Assembly: GCA_002335605.1 (NCBI GenBank)
Contig: BEDY01000011.1
Location: forward strand, 496,001-560,000
Source of the DNA: Prillingera fragicola
Taxonomy: Eukaryota > Basidiomycota > Tremellomycetes > Trichosporonales > Trichosporonaceae
Direction: 5' to 3'
DNA length: 64,000 nt
Positions 45,402 to 56,924 of the stretch are shown here, piece after piece (positions within the stretch are counted from its first letter, which is position 1; each line of letters begins with the position of its first letter). A program made the translations under genes and the position numbers. Below the pieces are notes generated by a model. That model was given only the letters and a program-made list of their open reading frames with translations, was not told the origin of the DNA and did no database searches.

Positions 45402-46550
45402 AACGACCTAGATGTCACTTGCTTTTTTGACTTTGGGCACGACGTTTGTCGTAGGAAAGCAGACGCGTTGCCTTGGATTGCTGACGATGTCGCGGAGAAA
45501 TGCATCCAGGGTAGACTGCGGAGATGGAATGACGGCATTGTCACTCGGCGTCTATCATGTTGATCACTCGATGTCAATGGTGAGGTAGCAACAAGAACAA
45601 TGCGAAGGGCTGCTCTTTGGACAACTAATGTGATGTAGACCATGCAGTACTGCTGTCCCAAATCCATCCATGCGCCATGCGTGCTCGCTAAACTTGCGGC
45701 CGGACGACGGCGGAGCTGCTCCAAGCTGCTTGAACAGTGTCTGTGGGGCCGAGGAATGCTGCCCTGTCTTCTAAAATTGGGTCCACGATTTGCAGTGAGT
45801 TTAATTGACTCTACCAGACTTTGGACAGTCGCGACAAGTTGTGCGACCCCTCTACAGAAGAGCTAGCACTGCTCTGACATCGAGGGATGCTTACGACGCG
45901 GTACAGTCTCGGGCGGAACATACACCCTGCAGATCAGTGGATGACGCCAATAAACAGAAGGACGATCTGTCCCTGTGTACACTTCTACCACTCTGACGTG
46001 AGCCACACTTCTCTGGCAGGTAGCAGTTGGTGGGCAGCACGCGGCTAGCGATCCTCACAGTGGTGCCTCGGTGTACTCCACATGCCGGCGCAGCATGTCT
46101 CCTCCGCGCTCTCTCTCGGCCCACGTGCTGAGGCAAGTTGGGCGAGTGCGACGTCTCTTGCCGCTGCTGTCGGACACGCCAAGTGATGTCATTATGAACC
46201 ACCCACCACCACCACCAGCCGCAGTTCCTGGCCACCGCCGTTGCTCTCCAACCCTCGCCCCCAGCAAATGCACACCCCAGCAACACGGCCTGCACTGTAC
46301 AGCTAGCTGCTCGTCATTTCTGTCTCTGAGTCTCGCCGCGCATGACGTCGACGATCAGCCCGCTTTGGCTGACATGATATCATCGTCGCCACCCAGGACA
46401 CCCAGAAAGCAGCGAGTGTGCGTCATGGATGCTGCAGATGCTCGCCGCCGAAGCCACACTTAGCACACTGCGGCCGAGACCACCCCATGCCTTTTCCTCA
46501 CCGCGTCTCTAGCACTTGATCCCAATCAGCTGAGAGAACAACCACAAACT
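45402..46550. other. Intergenic region
   Basis: About 1.15 kb between two genes on the plus strand. A pyrimidine-rich leader and CCA-rich tract (46190-46215) precede the next gene. No gene or RNA is supported. Confidence 0.5.
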
Positions 46551-46606
46551 AGTGAGTCTTGCTGCTACTCGCCACCCACAACAAACCCGCTAACGACCCA
46601 CGCAGT
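46551..46606 (+). other. Intron splitting the start codon (A|TG)
   Basis: The first exon contributes only the A of ATG at 46551; the intron is 46552-46605 and TG follows at 46606-46607. Donor, branch and acceptor all match the consensus used by other introns in this window. Confidence 0.7.
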
Positions 46607-49600
46607 GTCAAACCTCAATCAAGGCTCCATGGCCGGCCAAGGAGCGCACGCCGGCAACGTCGGTGGCCAGATCGCCAGCGCCGTCACGGGCCAGGACAAC
46701 TCTGGCACCCACAGCAGCACCGGCGGCCTCACTGGCCAGCACGGAAACACCGGCGGCCTCACTGGTCAGCACGGTACCGGCGGCCTCACCGGCCACGACA
46801 ACACTGGCGGTCTTACCGGCCAGCACGGCACCAGCGGCCTCACCGGCCAGCACGGCACTTCTGGCCTCACCGGTCAACACGGCACTGGTCTCACCGGCCA
46901 GCACGGCACCACCGGCGGCCTCACCGGCGGTGGTCTTACGGGCCACCACGACAGCACTGGCGGTCTTACTGGCCAGCACGGCAGTGGCCTTACGGGCCAG
47001 CACGGCAGTGGCCTGACGGGCCAGCACGGCACTGGTCTTACCGGCCAGCACGGCAGCACCGGCGGTCTCACCGGCACCCACGGCTCCACCGGCCTCACTG
47101 GCACAGGCCAGCACGGCAGCATGACCGGCCAGCCCGGCGGCATGGGCGACCAGGCCCGCGAGGTCGCTCGCGACGCTACTGGCCACGGTCCCACTGGCTC
47201 GGCAGGCCGCGACCTCGCCTCGGACGCTCGCCACGGCACCACCACTGGCAACACTGGCGGCATGACCGACGGCACCCGCACAAGCGGCACCGGCCTCACT
47301 GGCACTCACGGCAACACCGCTGGCACCCACGGCTCGACTGCCGGCCTCACTGGCACCCACGGAAGCACCGCAGGTGTTCCAGGCCAGCAGGGCGCCGCTG
47401 GCGGTACGCCCGCCAACAAGGCCGCCGACGAGGCCAACCGCGCCGCCACCGGCGTCCCCCACCCCGAGGAGACCCTCGACATGCTCAAGTCTGGCGAGGC
47501 ACCCCTGTCCGCCGAGATGGGCCGCGACCCCATCACGGGCGCCAGGCTCACTGGCAACCTCGCCAAGGTCGCCGATGCCGTCGCTGACGGTGGTGACCCC
47601 TCTTCTGCTGCTCGCGCGGCCGGCGGCGACATTGGATCCGGCGCTACCCGTACCTCTACCACCGGCCAGCCCGGCGGCATGGGTGACAAGGCCCGCGAGG
47701 TCGCTCGCGACGCTACCGGCCACGGACCTACCGGCTCGGCAGGCCGCGACCTTGCCTCGGACGCTCGTCACGGCACCACCACCGGTAACACTGGCGGCCT
47801 GACCGACGGCACCCGCACCGGCACCCACGGCAGCCACTCTGGTGCCGGCCTCGCTGCTGGTGCCGGCGCCGCTGGCCTCGGTGCAGGTGCTCTCGCTGCT
47901 GGCCACCACGGCAGCCACGACGCCCGCGACACCCACAACACCCACGGCTCCACCGGTCTCGGCCACTCGACCGGCCTCGGTGACAGCACCCGCACCTCCA
48001 CCGGCGTCGTCGACCCGGCTAGGCACCATGGCGAGCACCACAGCGGCCACCACGACGCCCACGGCGGCTCACTCGCCGCCGGCGCTGCCGGCCTCGGAGC
48101 CGGTGCAGCCGCAGGACACCACCACCACGACGGCCGCGAGCACCACTCGGGTCTCGGCCACACTGGCTCGCACACCGAGGGCGTCCACGGCACCCACGGT
48201 ACCCGCGACACCCCCGGCGCCTTTGGCACGGGCGAGCACAACCAGCACGGAAGCCACCACGGCGCCGGCCTCGCTGCCGGTGCGGGCGCTGCTGGCCTCG
48301 GCGCTGGAGCGCTTGCTGGCCAGCACCACTCGCAGCAGCACGGCACCACCGGCCTCACCGGCCAGCACGGCACTACTGGCACCGGCATGACCGGCCAGCC
48401 CGGCGGTATGGGCGACAAGGCTCGCGAGGTTGCTCGCGATGCGACCGGCCACGGTCCTACGGGCTCGGCAGCGCGCGACGTCGCCTCGGACGCTCGCTAC
48501 GGCACTACCACCGGTAACACTGGCGGCCTTCACGACGGTACCCACTCCACTGGCGGCATGACTGGCCAACACGGCCTTACCGGCCAGCACGGCTCGACTG
48601 GTCTCACCGGTCAGCACGGCACTGGTCTCACCGGCCAGCACGACCAGCACCACGGCGCAGGCCTCGCCGCTGGCGCCGGTGCCGCAGGTCTCGGCGCAGG
48701 AGCGCTTGCAGGCCACCACCACTCCCAGCAGCGCGACAGCGGCCTCACTGGCCAGCACAGCTCTGGCGGCCTCACTGGCTCGCACGGTACTACCGGCACT
48801 GGCCTCACCGGCTCGCACAACACCACCGGCATGACCGGCCAGCACGGCACCGGCACCGGCGGTGTCGGCGACAAGGCCCGTGAAGTCGCCCGCGACGCCA
48901 CGGGCCACGGCCCCACTGGCTCTGCTGCTCGCGACGTCGCCTCGGACGCTCGCTACGGTACTACTGCTGGTAACACGGGTGGCTTCACCGACGGCACCCA
49001 CAACACTACTGGCTCGCACACCGGCCTGACTGGCCAGCACGGCTCCACCGGTCTCACTGGCCAGCACGGAACTGGTCTCACTGGCCAGCATGGCAGTGGC
49101 CTCACCGGCCAGCACGGCAGCGGCCTCACCGGCCAGCACGACCAGCACCACGGCGCAGGGCTCGCCGCCGGCGCCGGCGCTGCCGGCCTCGGCGCAGGAG
49201 CCCTCGCAGGCCACCACTCGCAGCACGACAGCGGCCTTACCGGCACCCACGGCAGCGGTGGCCTCACTGGCTCGCACGGCACCACTGGCACTGGCCTCAC
49301 TGGCTCGCACGGCACCACTGGCAGTGGCCTCACTGGCACTCACGGCACGGGCTCCGGCCTCACCGGCACTGGCTCTGGCCTCACCGGCTCGCACAACACG
49401 ACCGGTACGGGCACCGGCGGTATCGGCGACAAGGCGCGCGAGGTCGCTCGCGACGCGACCGGCCACGGTCCCACGGGCTCGGCTGCGCGTGACGTCGCCT
49501 CGGACGCTCGCTACGGCACTACCACCGGCAACACTGGTGGCCTTCACGACGGTACCCACGGCACCGGTGGCCTCACTGGCGCCGGCAGCGGTCTTACTGG

Positions 49601-50018
49601 CACCCACGGTACCACTGGTAGTGGCCTGACTGGCACCCACGGTACCACGGGTAGCGGTCTCACTGGCACCCACGGCACTGGCACTGGCCTCACTGGTGAC
49701 CACCACAACACTGGCGGCCTCACCGGCACCCACGGAACTGGCACTGGCCTCACTGGCGACCACCACAACACGACCGGCACCACTGGCGCCGAGGGCGGCG
49801 GCATGCTCTCCAACCTCATGAACGCCGTCAAGGGCACCGGCCCCACTGGCTCGGTTGGCACCGACCTGGTCGACGCTGTCAAGGGTACCACTCCCGCTAC
49901 TGGCACTGCCACTGGCACTCACGCCGCTGGCACTCACGCCGCTGGTACGCACGCCGCTGGCACTGGCACGCACGGCACTGGCGCTACTGGTCTTGAGGAG
50001 GGTGTGCGTCGTCTCTAA
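46551..50018 (+). CDS. 1137-residue Gly/Thr/His-rich modular repeat protein; start codon split by an intron
   Basis: The open frame from 46606 lacks an ATG at its 5' end, and the first in-frame ATG downstream is at 46629. Directly before it is a textbook intron, 46552-46605: GTGAGT donor, a GCTAAC branch point and CGCAG acceptor. Splicing joins A at 46551 to TG at 46606-46607, making the start codon across the junction and giving 1137 residues. The chain has five copies of a ~39-residue module (AREVARDATGHGPTGSAARD core), four to five copies of a GAGLAAGAGAAGLGAGALAG module, many LTGQHG units, and one unique insert (EETLDMLKSGEAPLSAEMGRD). It has no signal peptide, Cys or TM helix. The very hydrophilic composition recalls hydrophilins or LEA-like stress proteins. 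Function is unknown; the alternative is start at 46629 with an untranslated leader intron. Confidence 0.8.
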   Translation, partial: SESCCYSPPTTNPLTTHAVSNLNQGSMAGQGAHAGNVGGQIASAVTGQDNSGTHSSTGGLTGQHGNTGGLTGQHGTGGLTGHDNTGGLTGQHGTSGLTGQHGTSGLTGQHGTGLTGQHGTTGGLTGGGLTGHHDSTGGLTGQHGSGLTGQHGSGLTGQHGTGLTGQHGSTGGLTGTHGSTGLTGTGQHGSMTGQPGGMGDQAREVARDATGHGPTGSAGRDLASDARHGTTTGNTGGMTDGTRTSGTGLTGTHGNTAGTHGSTAGLTGTHGSTAGVPGQQGAAGGTPANKAADEANRAATGVPHPEETLDMLKSGEAPLSAEMGRDPITGARLTGNLAKVADAVADGGDPSSAARAAGGDIGSGATRTSTTGQPGGMGDKAREVARDATGHGPTGSAGRDLASDARHGTTTGNTGGLTDGTRTGTHGSHSGAGLAAGAGAAGLGAGALAAGHHGSHDARDTHNTHGSTGLGHSTGLGDSTRTSTGVVDPARHHGEHHSGHHDAHGGSLAAGAAGLGAGAAAGHHHHDGREHHSGLGHTGSHTEGVHGTHGTRDTPGAFGTGEHNQHGSHHGAGLAAGAGAAGLGAGALAGQHHSQQHGTTGLTGQHGTTGTGMTGQPGGMGDKAREVARDATGHGPTGSAARDVASDARYGTTTGNTGGLHDGTHSTGGMTGQHGLTGQHGSTGLTGQHGTGLTGQHDQHHGAGLAAGAGAAGLGAGALAGHHHSQQRDSGLTGQHSSGGLTGSHGTTGTGLTGSHNTTGMTGQHGTGTGGVGDKAREVARDATGHGPTGSAARDVASDARYGTTAGNTGGFTDGTHNTTGSHTGLTGQHGSTGLTGQHGTGLTGQHGSGLTGQHGSGLTGQHDQHHGAGLAAGAGAAGLGAGALAGHHSQHDSGLTGTHGSGGLTGSHGTTGTGLTGSHGTTGSGLTGTHGTGSGLTGTGSGLTGSHNTTGTGTGGIGDKAREVARDATGHGPTGSAARDVASDARYGTTTGNTGGLHDGTHGTGGLTGAGSGLTGTHGTTGSGLTGTHGTTGSGLTGTHGTGTGLTGDHHNTGGLTGTHGTGTGLTGDHHNTTGTTGAEGGGMLSNLMNAVKGTGPTGSVGTDLVDAVKGTTPATGTATGTHAAGTHAAGTHAAGTGTHGTGATGLEEGVRRL
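47140..49545 (+). repeat. Coding ~120-base modules, five dispersed copies
   Basis: Copies of the AREVARDATGHGPTGSA module begin near 47142, 47676, 48408, 48861 and 49420. The second half changes from GRDLASDARHG (first two) to ARDVASDARYG (last three), so two subfamilies can be told apart. A degenerate sixth copy (GTGPTGSVGTDLVDAV) is near 49825-49885. Confidence 0.85.
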
Positions 50019-50203
50019 GTTGGCTTTGTTCGAGGGCTAGCTAGTTCACGTGTTGGCTAGTTCAAGTGTTAAGAGAATGAAGTGATCAGAAGTAGTTTCT
50101 ATTGAAAATGTTTGTTAATGAGCCGATTATGCAACCTGCTTGTTCTTTGCAACCAAACTCTCTGCATATGCCTCTCTGCTGATACAACTACGCCTACAAT
50201 TTC

Positions 50204-52006
50204 TTAGACCTTGTGCACGCTAACGTGCGTCGCCTCGTCCTCGTCCAGGTCGGTGGCGAGCTGTGCGTCCCTCTGCTGTTCAGAGTAGAGCTCCTTTGCC
50301 TCGCGCTCGAGGAACCTCGCATTGTCGATCTTTGCCTTGTCCGTGTCGACAAACCAGAGGACGACGACGCCGAGGCTGCCCATGGCGAGGAGGAACCAGT
50401 AGCTCATGTTGGTGTTGCCGCCGGCGGCGTCAATGATGGCGGAAGAGATGAATGGGCCGACGAAACCGGAAGTCTTGCCGACAGTGTTGAAGAGGGCAAA
50501 GAACATGAACGCCTTGGGGGCGGGGACGACCTCGGAGATCATGGTGACCTGGTACGAGCCCCAGGCGGCGGTCTGGAAGTTCCACGCGCAGGCCATCCAA
50601 AACTCCCAGGTGTGGTGGAAGCCGACCTTGTTGGTGACCGAGCCGATGGCGCCCCAAAGGTTCATCGGGAGGGTCATGCAGGCGCCGTAAAAGACACCCT
50701 TCTTGACGCTGAAGCGATACTTTTTCTGCAGGATGAGCATGAACACGGTCCCGGATCCGCCGGCGAGGTCGGAGACGAGGCTCATGGCGTTGAGCATCAG
50801 CGGCGAGTAGTGGATGACGTCGTTCTGGAGCAGGCCAGTGACGTTAAAGTAGGTGCCAAAAGTCTCCTGGAGGAGGAAGTAGGCGATGAGATACAGGATG
50901 CACTGCTTGAGCTTGCGCGCGCCCTTGACGGCTGACCAGACCTGGCGGGGGCCGGCAGACCACCACTTTGAGCCTGCGGGGAGTTGCTGGCCTGGGCGGT
51001 GCTTTTGGAGCAGGAAGAAGGGGACGGTGCAGAGCACGGTGAGGGCTCCAAAGTAGCCCATGAGCACGCGGTAGGACGTAATGAGCTTTTGGTCCGTGTC
51101 AAAGCCGACGCCGGCAGAGATGCCAACTGCAATGGCGTAGAAGATGGTCACGAGGGCGGAACCGGTAATGTTGCAGAGGTTGTACAGCTTTGAGCGCTCG
51201 TACGAGTCGTCCTTTGCGTGCTCCTCGGGGAGCTTGAGGCCGTTCTTGACGTCTTGCTCGGACTGGATGAGCGAGGGCAGGTCGCGCGCGATCGAGGGGA
51301 AGGTGGCGGCGTAAAAGGACGTCACAATGTTGGTGGCAAGCGAACCCAGGACGTAGAGTGCGTTGGCGGCCTGCCACTGTGACGGGCTCGAGAGACCACA
51401 CATGGCAAACTGGCACACGTACAGGATGCACTGGAAGGCTGCATTGTTAGTTGACGTCTTTGTGGCGGCACTCACTGATCATGATCCATGGGCGCCAGGT
51501 GCCATAGTCTGCATAAGGTCCCACGCCAAGGAGGACAACAAGCTGGCATGCAAACATGATACCGGTAATGTCGAGCAGGACCGAGTTGATGGGCAGGTTC
51601 TGGCCACCCCAGTTGAGGGTCCCGTTGGGGAACATTTGGTTCATCAGAGCCTGGCGGAGTGCACCACCGTTGCCGCCGATAGCTGGTGGCGTCAGTCACG
51701 TTGCGTTCCAGCATACCCCGCCGAAGGAATGCTAAACTTACGAGCACCGTTGTTGGAGAAGTAAAAGACGCAAAAGGCAATGTACTCCCACTTGCCTGTA
51801 GGCATGCGCTTGCCAGTGACGGGAATGGTGTGGCGCTGGTCAATGACAGCCTGACCGACATTCTCGTGGTCGACGTGGATCTCTCGCGCAGTCTTCTCTT
51901 CAATGTGTTGCGTCTCACCCTCGTGGGCGGGGGCGACGACGACTTCGGTAGGGGATTTCTCCTTGGACATTGGTGTATCTGCCAGAGTTGGGCTGTGTGA
52001 AGACAT
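50204..52006 (-). CDS. ATG22: ATG22-like vacuolar MFS transporter
   Basis: Three exons (52006-51742, 51682-51476, 51438-50204) give 568 residues. The family is PF11700 (autophagy-related protein 22-like), with its typical features: a long polar N-tail, FYFSNNGAR in the first membrane helix, a VLLGVGPYADYGTWRPWIMI segment, SFYAATFPSIARDLP, and an ETFGTYFNVTGLLQND motif in a later helix. Twelve helices are expected. In yeast Atg22 exports amino acids from the vacuole after autophagic breakdown. The acidic tail (LDEDEATHVSVHKV) is cytosolic. It is transcribed divergently from the alpha-mannosidase gene starting 1411 bases away, another vacuolar-turnover protein. Confidence 0.9.
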
Positions 52007-53417
52007 GGAACGTGAGGAGAATGCTGCTGCCTAAGTAGTGCTCAAGGATCCATGTGCCGGTTACCGAGCTGTAGTATCGGCGAGGTCCCCGGCAGTGAGC
52101 GGCGTACCCCGTTGCTGGAGCATGGGGCCGAGGTAAAGAGGAATGATGGCTGATCCCCAACAGGTGTTGCAGTAGTAGGTCAAGTGACTTGCCACTAAAT
52201 TAGACACGGCCCTGTCTTGGCCCAGGGACATGCTGGTTGTTCTCCCTTATCGCAGTCGTTCAACGAGGCTCCACAGGAGACCCCACAACTCGGCCGAACC
52301 CGTAGCATTGTCGCACGCAACCTTCCAGCAATTGACCGACGACCCGGGTCTCCGCTGTCGGAGCAGGGACGTCCGATGACGGCGTGCACCGCTGTTCGGT
52401 ATTCACGCCGATAATCAAAAGTCGCCGCGGCCGTAGACGTTGCAGCAGGAGGTCAGTTGTTGAGGAATGTCAGCAGTTTATCGAGCTGGAACCGTCAAGA
52501 GACGTCGTCTTTCGGAATGTGAGGATCAGCCGGTGGTGGTGTAGAGGTACAGCCGGGCTAGATCCGAACTACAACGAGCACCGGGAAAGCTTGTCCATCC
52601 CTGCAGTCACCCGGGAAAGGCTGTCCATCCCGCGGCTACCTGCGTGTTCATCATGTGCTGATAATCATGCACTACTGCTGCGGCGAGAAAGCGGAGAATG
52701 CCTCGGCGGAATTGAGAGGAATGCGGACCTTTGTTACTCCACATTGTTACTCCACAACTGCAACTCGAATGCTCACTGAACCGTAACTAACAGTCCAGCT
52801 CACCGTGGCGAGCTCGCCGACGACGACGAGCAACGCTGCTCGGCATACCGGACCGGCGGACCGCCCACCGGCTGTGGCCACCCTCATGCCCACGCGTGGC
52901 TTGCACGTCACATGCCGCGGCTCGGCGTCGTAGTGGTTACTAGCGCCGTTCCGAACGACGCGACGGCCGCCGCACTGGATGGACCGCACCCTGTTTTTCT
53001 TTCTTGTAGTGGTATCGTCTCTTGATGGTCACGTTCGTGTTCTCAGACCCGTGCTAGCTTGCATCGCTGTAGTGGGAATGGCGTCACTGGCGGCGCTTGT
53101 GCCGAGGCTGAAGCGGTAAACCTCCTCTCATCCGAGAAGCGACTCAATTGTTACTTGCTACATCCATCTCCACACCGACTAGCACCCCCACACTGTTGCT
53201 ATCCAACTTGTTCTTATCGGCTCGAACGGCGCCCCACATGATTACAGACCATGTGATGCGGAAATGACCGATAGACCTCGGTCATTCTGCGCTGTGCTGC
53301 TGTTGTTGTCGTGCTGGAAGGGGTGCCGAGGTATGCCAAAGTGACAAGGGGTGGAGGTGTACTTAGGTGCCAACGTTGTGGTGGGAGAAGTGCACATTGA
53401 CAACCGAATGTGTTACG
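52007..53417. promoter_or_regulatory. Divergent intergenic region between ATG22-like and alpha-mannosidase genes
   Basis: About 1.4 kb presumed to carry both promoters. A 21-base direct repeat lies at 52581-52631. Open frames in it are short and unsupported. Confidence 0.45.
52581..52631. repeat. Two near-identical 21-base copies, 30 bases apart
   Basis: CCGGGAAAGC...CCATCCC at 52581-52601 and again at 52611-52631 with two mismatches. It falls in the shared upstream region of two genes, so it may be a paired protein-binding site. Confidence 0.7.
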
Positions 53418-56400
53418 ATGGTGTTTGAAGTCAAGACTCCGCCCGCCCAAGTCCCCGTGACCAATGGGTTCTCGAAGAAGCCCGTGAATGGCGTCGACAA
53501 GACCCATGCCGTGGGCAAGACGGTCACGAGTGACGAGTATCCGACTCTGTCAGAGGAGGCGCGCTACAAGTCGCTCCCTCAGCTTGACGGCCGCTTGAAG
53601 TCGTTTATCGTAAGTGCCTCCCTTCAAGACCATTCTGACAACCAGGGCGGGTATTACAAAGACTACAACCTCTCGCCCCTGCTGTACGCACACCGCAGCG
53701 CCGAGGCCGTGCAGCTCTCGTACTGGGCGCCTCCTGCCGGTGACAAGCCCCTCGTCGCCGACGTGCTCAAGCAGAGCTTCAAGCCAGTCAAGACTGGTAT
53801 TGAGCTGGGCCCCAACTGGTCCAACCACTGGTTCAAGGTTACAGTCACTATCCCCAAGGAGTGGAAAAACTATGAGCGTGTGCAGCTCGAGTTTGACGCC
53901 AGTGGCGAGGCAATGGTCTTTGACACTGCCGGAAACGTGTATCACGGCCTCACGGGTGGACACAACAATGACCGCCGTGTCGAGTTTATCATCCCCGAAG
54001 CTCACCGCGCTGCCGGCAAGGGCGAGTACTTTATCGAGGCGAGCTGCAATGGCATGTTTGGCGTCAACGACGAGATGTTTGGCGAGATGGACGGCCAGGA
54101 CGAAGCCGTACGTATCGCTGTTCCAGGGGAAGGCTGACCAGCAGGCCAAGAAGAAGTGGGTCCTCAAGACGGCCGACCTGTGCGTGCCCAACATGGACGC
54201 CTGGCGCCTCAAGTGGGACTTTGAATACCTGCGCGAGGTCGGCGAGACCCTCCCTGCCGACTCGATGCTCGCGAGGCGCGCAAAGTGGACTGCCAACGAC
54301 ATGATGAACCACTTCAAACGCGGCGACCTAGACTCCTGCCTCGTGTCCCGCAAGGCCGCGGAAAAGGTCTTTGGCGCAGACTGGCAAGCCCTCGTCGAGG
54401 CTGAGAACAAGAACCCAACAGAGGGTACGCTCTGGGCTGTGGGCCACTGCCACATTGACACTGCCTGGCTTTGGCCATTCAGCGTGACTCAGCAGAAATC
54501 CGCGCGCTCCTGGTCGACCCAGTGTGATCTCATGGACCGATACCCAGAGTATGTCTTCAGCGCTACCCAGCCCCAGCAGATGAAGTGGGTCGAGGAACAG
54601 TACCCGACTCTGTTCAAGGAGCGCATCATGCCAAAGATCCGTGAAGGTCGCTTCCAAATGCTTGGCTGCACGTGGGTTGAGATGGACACCAACATGCCTT
54701 CCGGAGAGGCTCTGTGCCGCCAGTTCCTCTATGGGCAGCGATACTTTGAGTCGCGCTTTGGGAAGCGTTCCCAGACGTTTGTGTTGCCGGACACCTTTGG
54801 ATACTCTGCGCAGCTCCCGCAGATCTCGCGGCTGTCCGGTGCGCCAAACTTCTTCACCCAAAAGCTCTCTTGGAACAACATGTACGTTATTCGGTTTGAA
54901 TATTACTGACAGCAGCAACGATTTCCCGCACAGCACCTTCAACTGGGTCGGCATCGACGGCTCCCAGGTCCTCACGCACATGACCCCGGTCAACTCGTAC
55001 AATGCCGAGTGCAAGGTCGAGGAGCTGCGTCGCGCCATCGTCAACCACAAGAACATTGACGTCTCCAAGAATTCAATCCTGCTCTTCGGCCACGGAGACG
55101 GCGGTGGCGGTCCCACGGCCCCAATGCTCGAAAAGTTGAGGCGGACCCAGGCCATCACCCGCGAGAACGACGCGGGCGGGCAGCTCTTGCCTCGGATCCG
55201 CAACCTCGGCTCGTTTGAAGACTTTTACGACGCAGTCCGCACGGAAACCCACAACGGCGCTTTGCTGCCTGTGTGGAAGGGGGAGCTCTACCTCGAGATC
55301 CACCGGGCGACGTACACGTCCCAGGCGCAGGTCAAGAAGGGTAACCGCAAGTCAGAGAATCTCATGCGAGAGGCGGAATACGCTTCGACCATGGCGTCGC
55401 TGTACGACCCTAGCTACGTTTATCCCAAGGACAAGCTGGATGCCGCGTGGGAGGACTTGCTGCTTTGTCAGTTCCACGATGTCCTTCCCGGGTCATCTAT
55501 TAGTGAGGTCTACGACGATGCGGACGTCATCTACGCGAGGCTTCAGAAGGACATCAGCGCTGTCATCAACGAGGCCTACGACGTGCTGTACAACGGAACC
55601 GCTCAGCTCGCTGGCAAAGCGGACAAGCTCGTCGCTTTCAACACGCTTCCCGGCGCCCAGAGGCAGGAGGTCGTCCGCGTTCCCGCTGGCAGTGTGCGTG
55701 GTGCCCAGGCTTCGACCGATGGGGAGAGCGAGTATGTCCTCGTCGCGACTGAAAACGACGTCGGTGTGCCCAAGGTCCACGATGGTCCCCGTTCCAGTGT
55801 CAAGAAGCTGAGCAACGGTGTCGAAATGTCCAATGACAGCCTCAAGGTGCGCATCGAAGATGGCCGCATTACAAGCCTCGTGGACGTCAAGCTCAAGTGA
55901 GTACTTTGTGTTCTGGGGCTTGCTGACAAGCAGGAAGGAGCTGATCACGACCGGCGAGTCGGCTGGCCTGGTCATCTTTGAAGACCAGCCCAACTACTGG
56001 GACGCCTGGGACGTCGACTACTTCCACGTCGAGAAGCAGACACCGCTCTCCTTTGACACTGTCGAGATTGTCGAGGACGGCCCGCTCCGCGTCACTGTCC
56101 GCGCCACCACCAAGTACGGCAAGAGCACCATCGCGCTCGACATCTCCCTAGATGCCATCCCCGCTACCACCGGCGCCTCGCTGCTCCGCTTCGACGCCCA
56201 AGCCGACTGGCACCAGAAGCACGAGTTCCTCAAGTTCGCGCTCCCGCTCGCCCTCACCTCGGACGTAGCCACGTACGACACGCAGTTTGGGGTCCTCACC
56301 CGCCCCACCCACCGCAACACGTCGTGGGACGCGGCCAAATTCGAAGTCTGCGCGCACAAGTTTGGCGACTTGTCCGAGTGGGGCTACGGCGTCGCCATCC

Positions 56401-56924
56401 TCAACGACTGCAAGTACGGCTACTCGTGCACTGGCAGTGTCCTGGCGCTCTCCCTTCTGCGCGGACCCCGCATGCCCGACCCGGACACGGACATGGGCAA
56501 GCACGAGTTCAGCTTTGCCATCTACCCCCACGCGAGCACTTTTGCCGCCTCGGACGTCGTTGATGTGGCGTACGCTTTCAACCATCCTCTGCGTCTCCGT
56601 TCGGGCTCAGCGGCCGGGTTCAAGAGCACGCCGTTCAGCGTCGACGCGCGCAACGTCGTGCTCGAGACGGTCAAGCGCGGCGAGGACGATGTGCCGGGTA
56701 AGGACAAGCACATTATTCTCCGTCTTTATGAGCAGTACGGTGGCTCCGGGGCCGCGACCCTCAAGATCCGCGGGCTTGAGGTTCAGAGCGCCGAGGTCGT
56801 CAATATCCTCGAGGACCATGTCGAGGATCTTGCCGTGAACGGAGGCGAGGTGCCGCTCACGTTCCGCGGGTTTGAGGTCAAGACTGTTAGGTTGACTGTG
56901 GCGGCTGGGGCAAAGCTGGTGTGA
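53418..56924 (+). CDS. AMS1: Cytosolic/vacuolar GH38 alpha-mannosidase (AMS1-like)
   Basis: Five exons: 53418-53609, 53646-54107, 54145-54881, 54913-55896 and 55934-56924, giving 1121 residues. GH38 catalytic-domain signatures: HCHIDTAWLWP with the zinc ligands His321 and Asp323, the nucleophile Asp399 in WVEMDTNMPSGEAL, and LPDTFGYSAQLPQI following. The long N-terminus without a signal peptide and the FHDVLPGSSI region match Ams1 rather than Golgi or lysosomal enzymes. It removes alpha-mannose from free glycans; in yeast it is delivered to the vacuole by selective autophagy. Intron 1 is 36 bases with no in-frame stop, so retention would add 12 residues. Intron 2 ends in a tandem acceptor (CAGCAG at 54139-54144). 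It diverges from the ATG22-like gene. Confidence 0.95.

Noticed and set aside
46608..49973. Two antisense open frames of 484 and 634 codons under the repeat protein
   Set aside because: They arise from the biased codons of the Gly/Thr/His repeats; composition is low-complexity Val/Ala/Ser and no start or splice context is good.
53550..55203. Minus-strand frames within the alpha-mannosidase
   Set aside because: They are shadows of a clear GH38 gene with all catalytic motifs on the plus strand.
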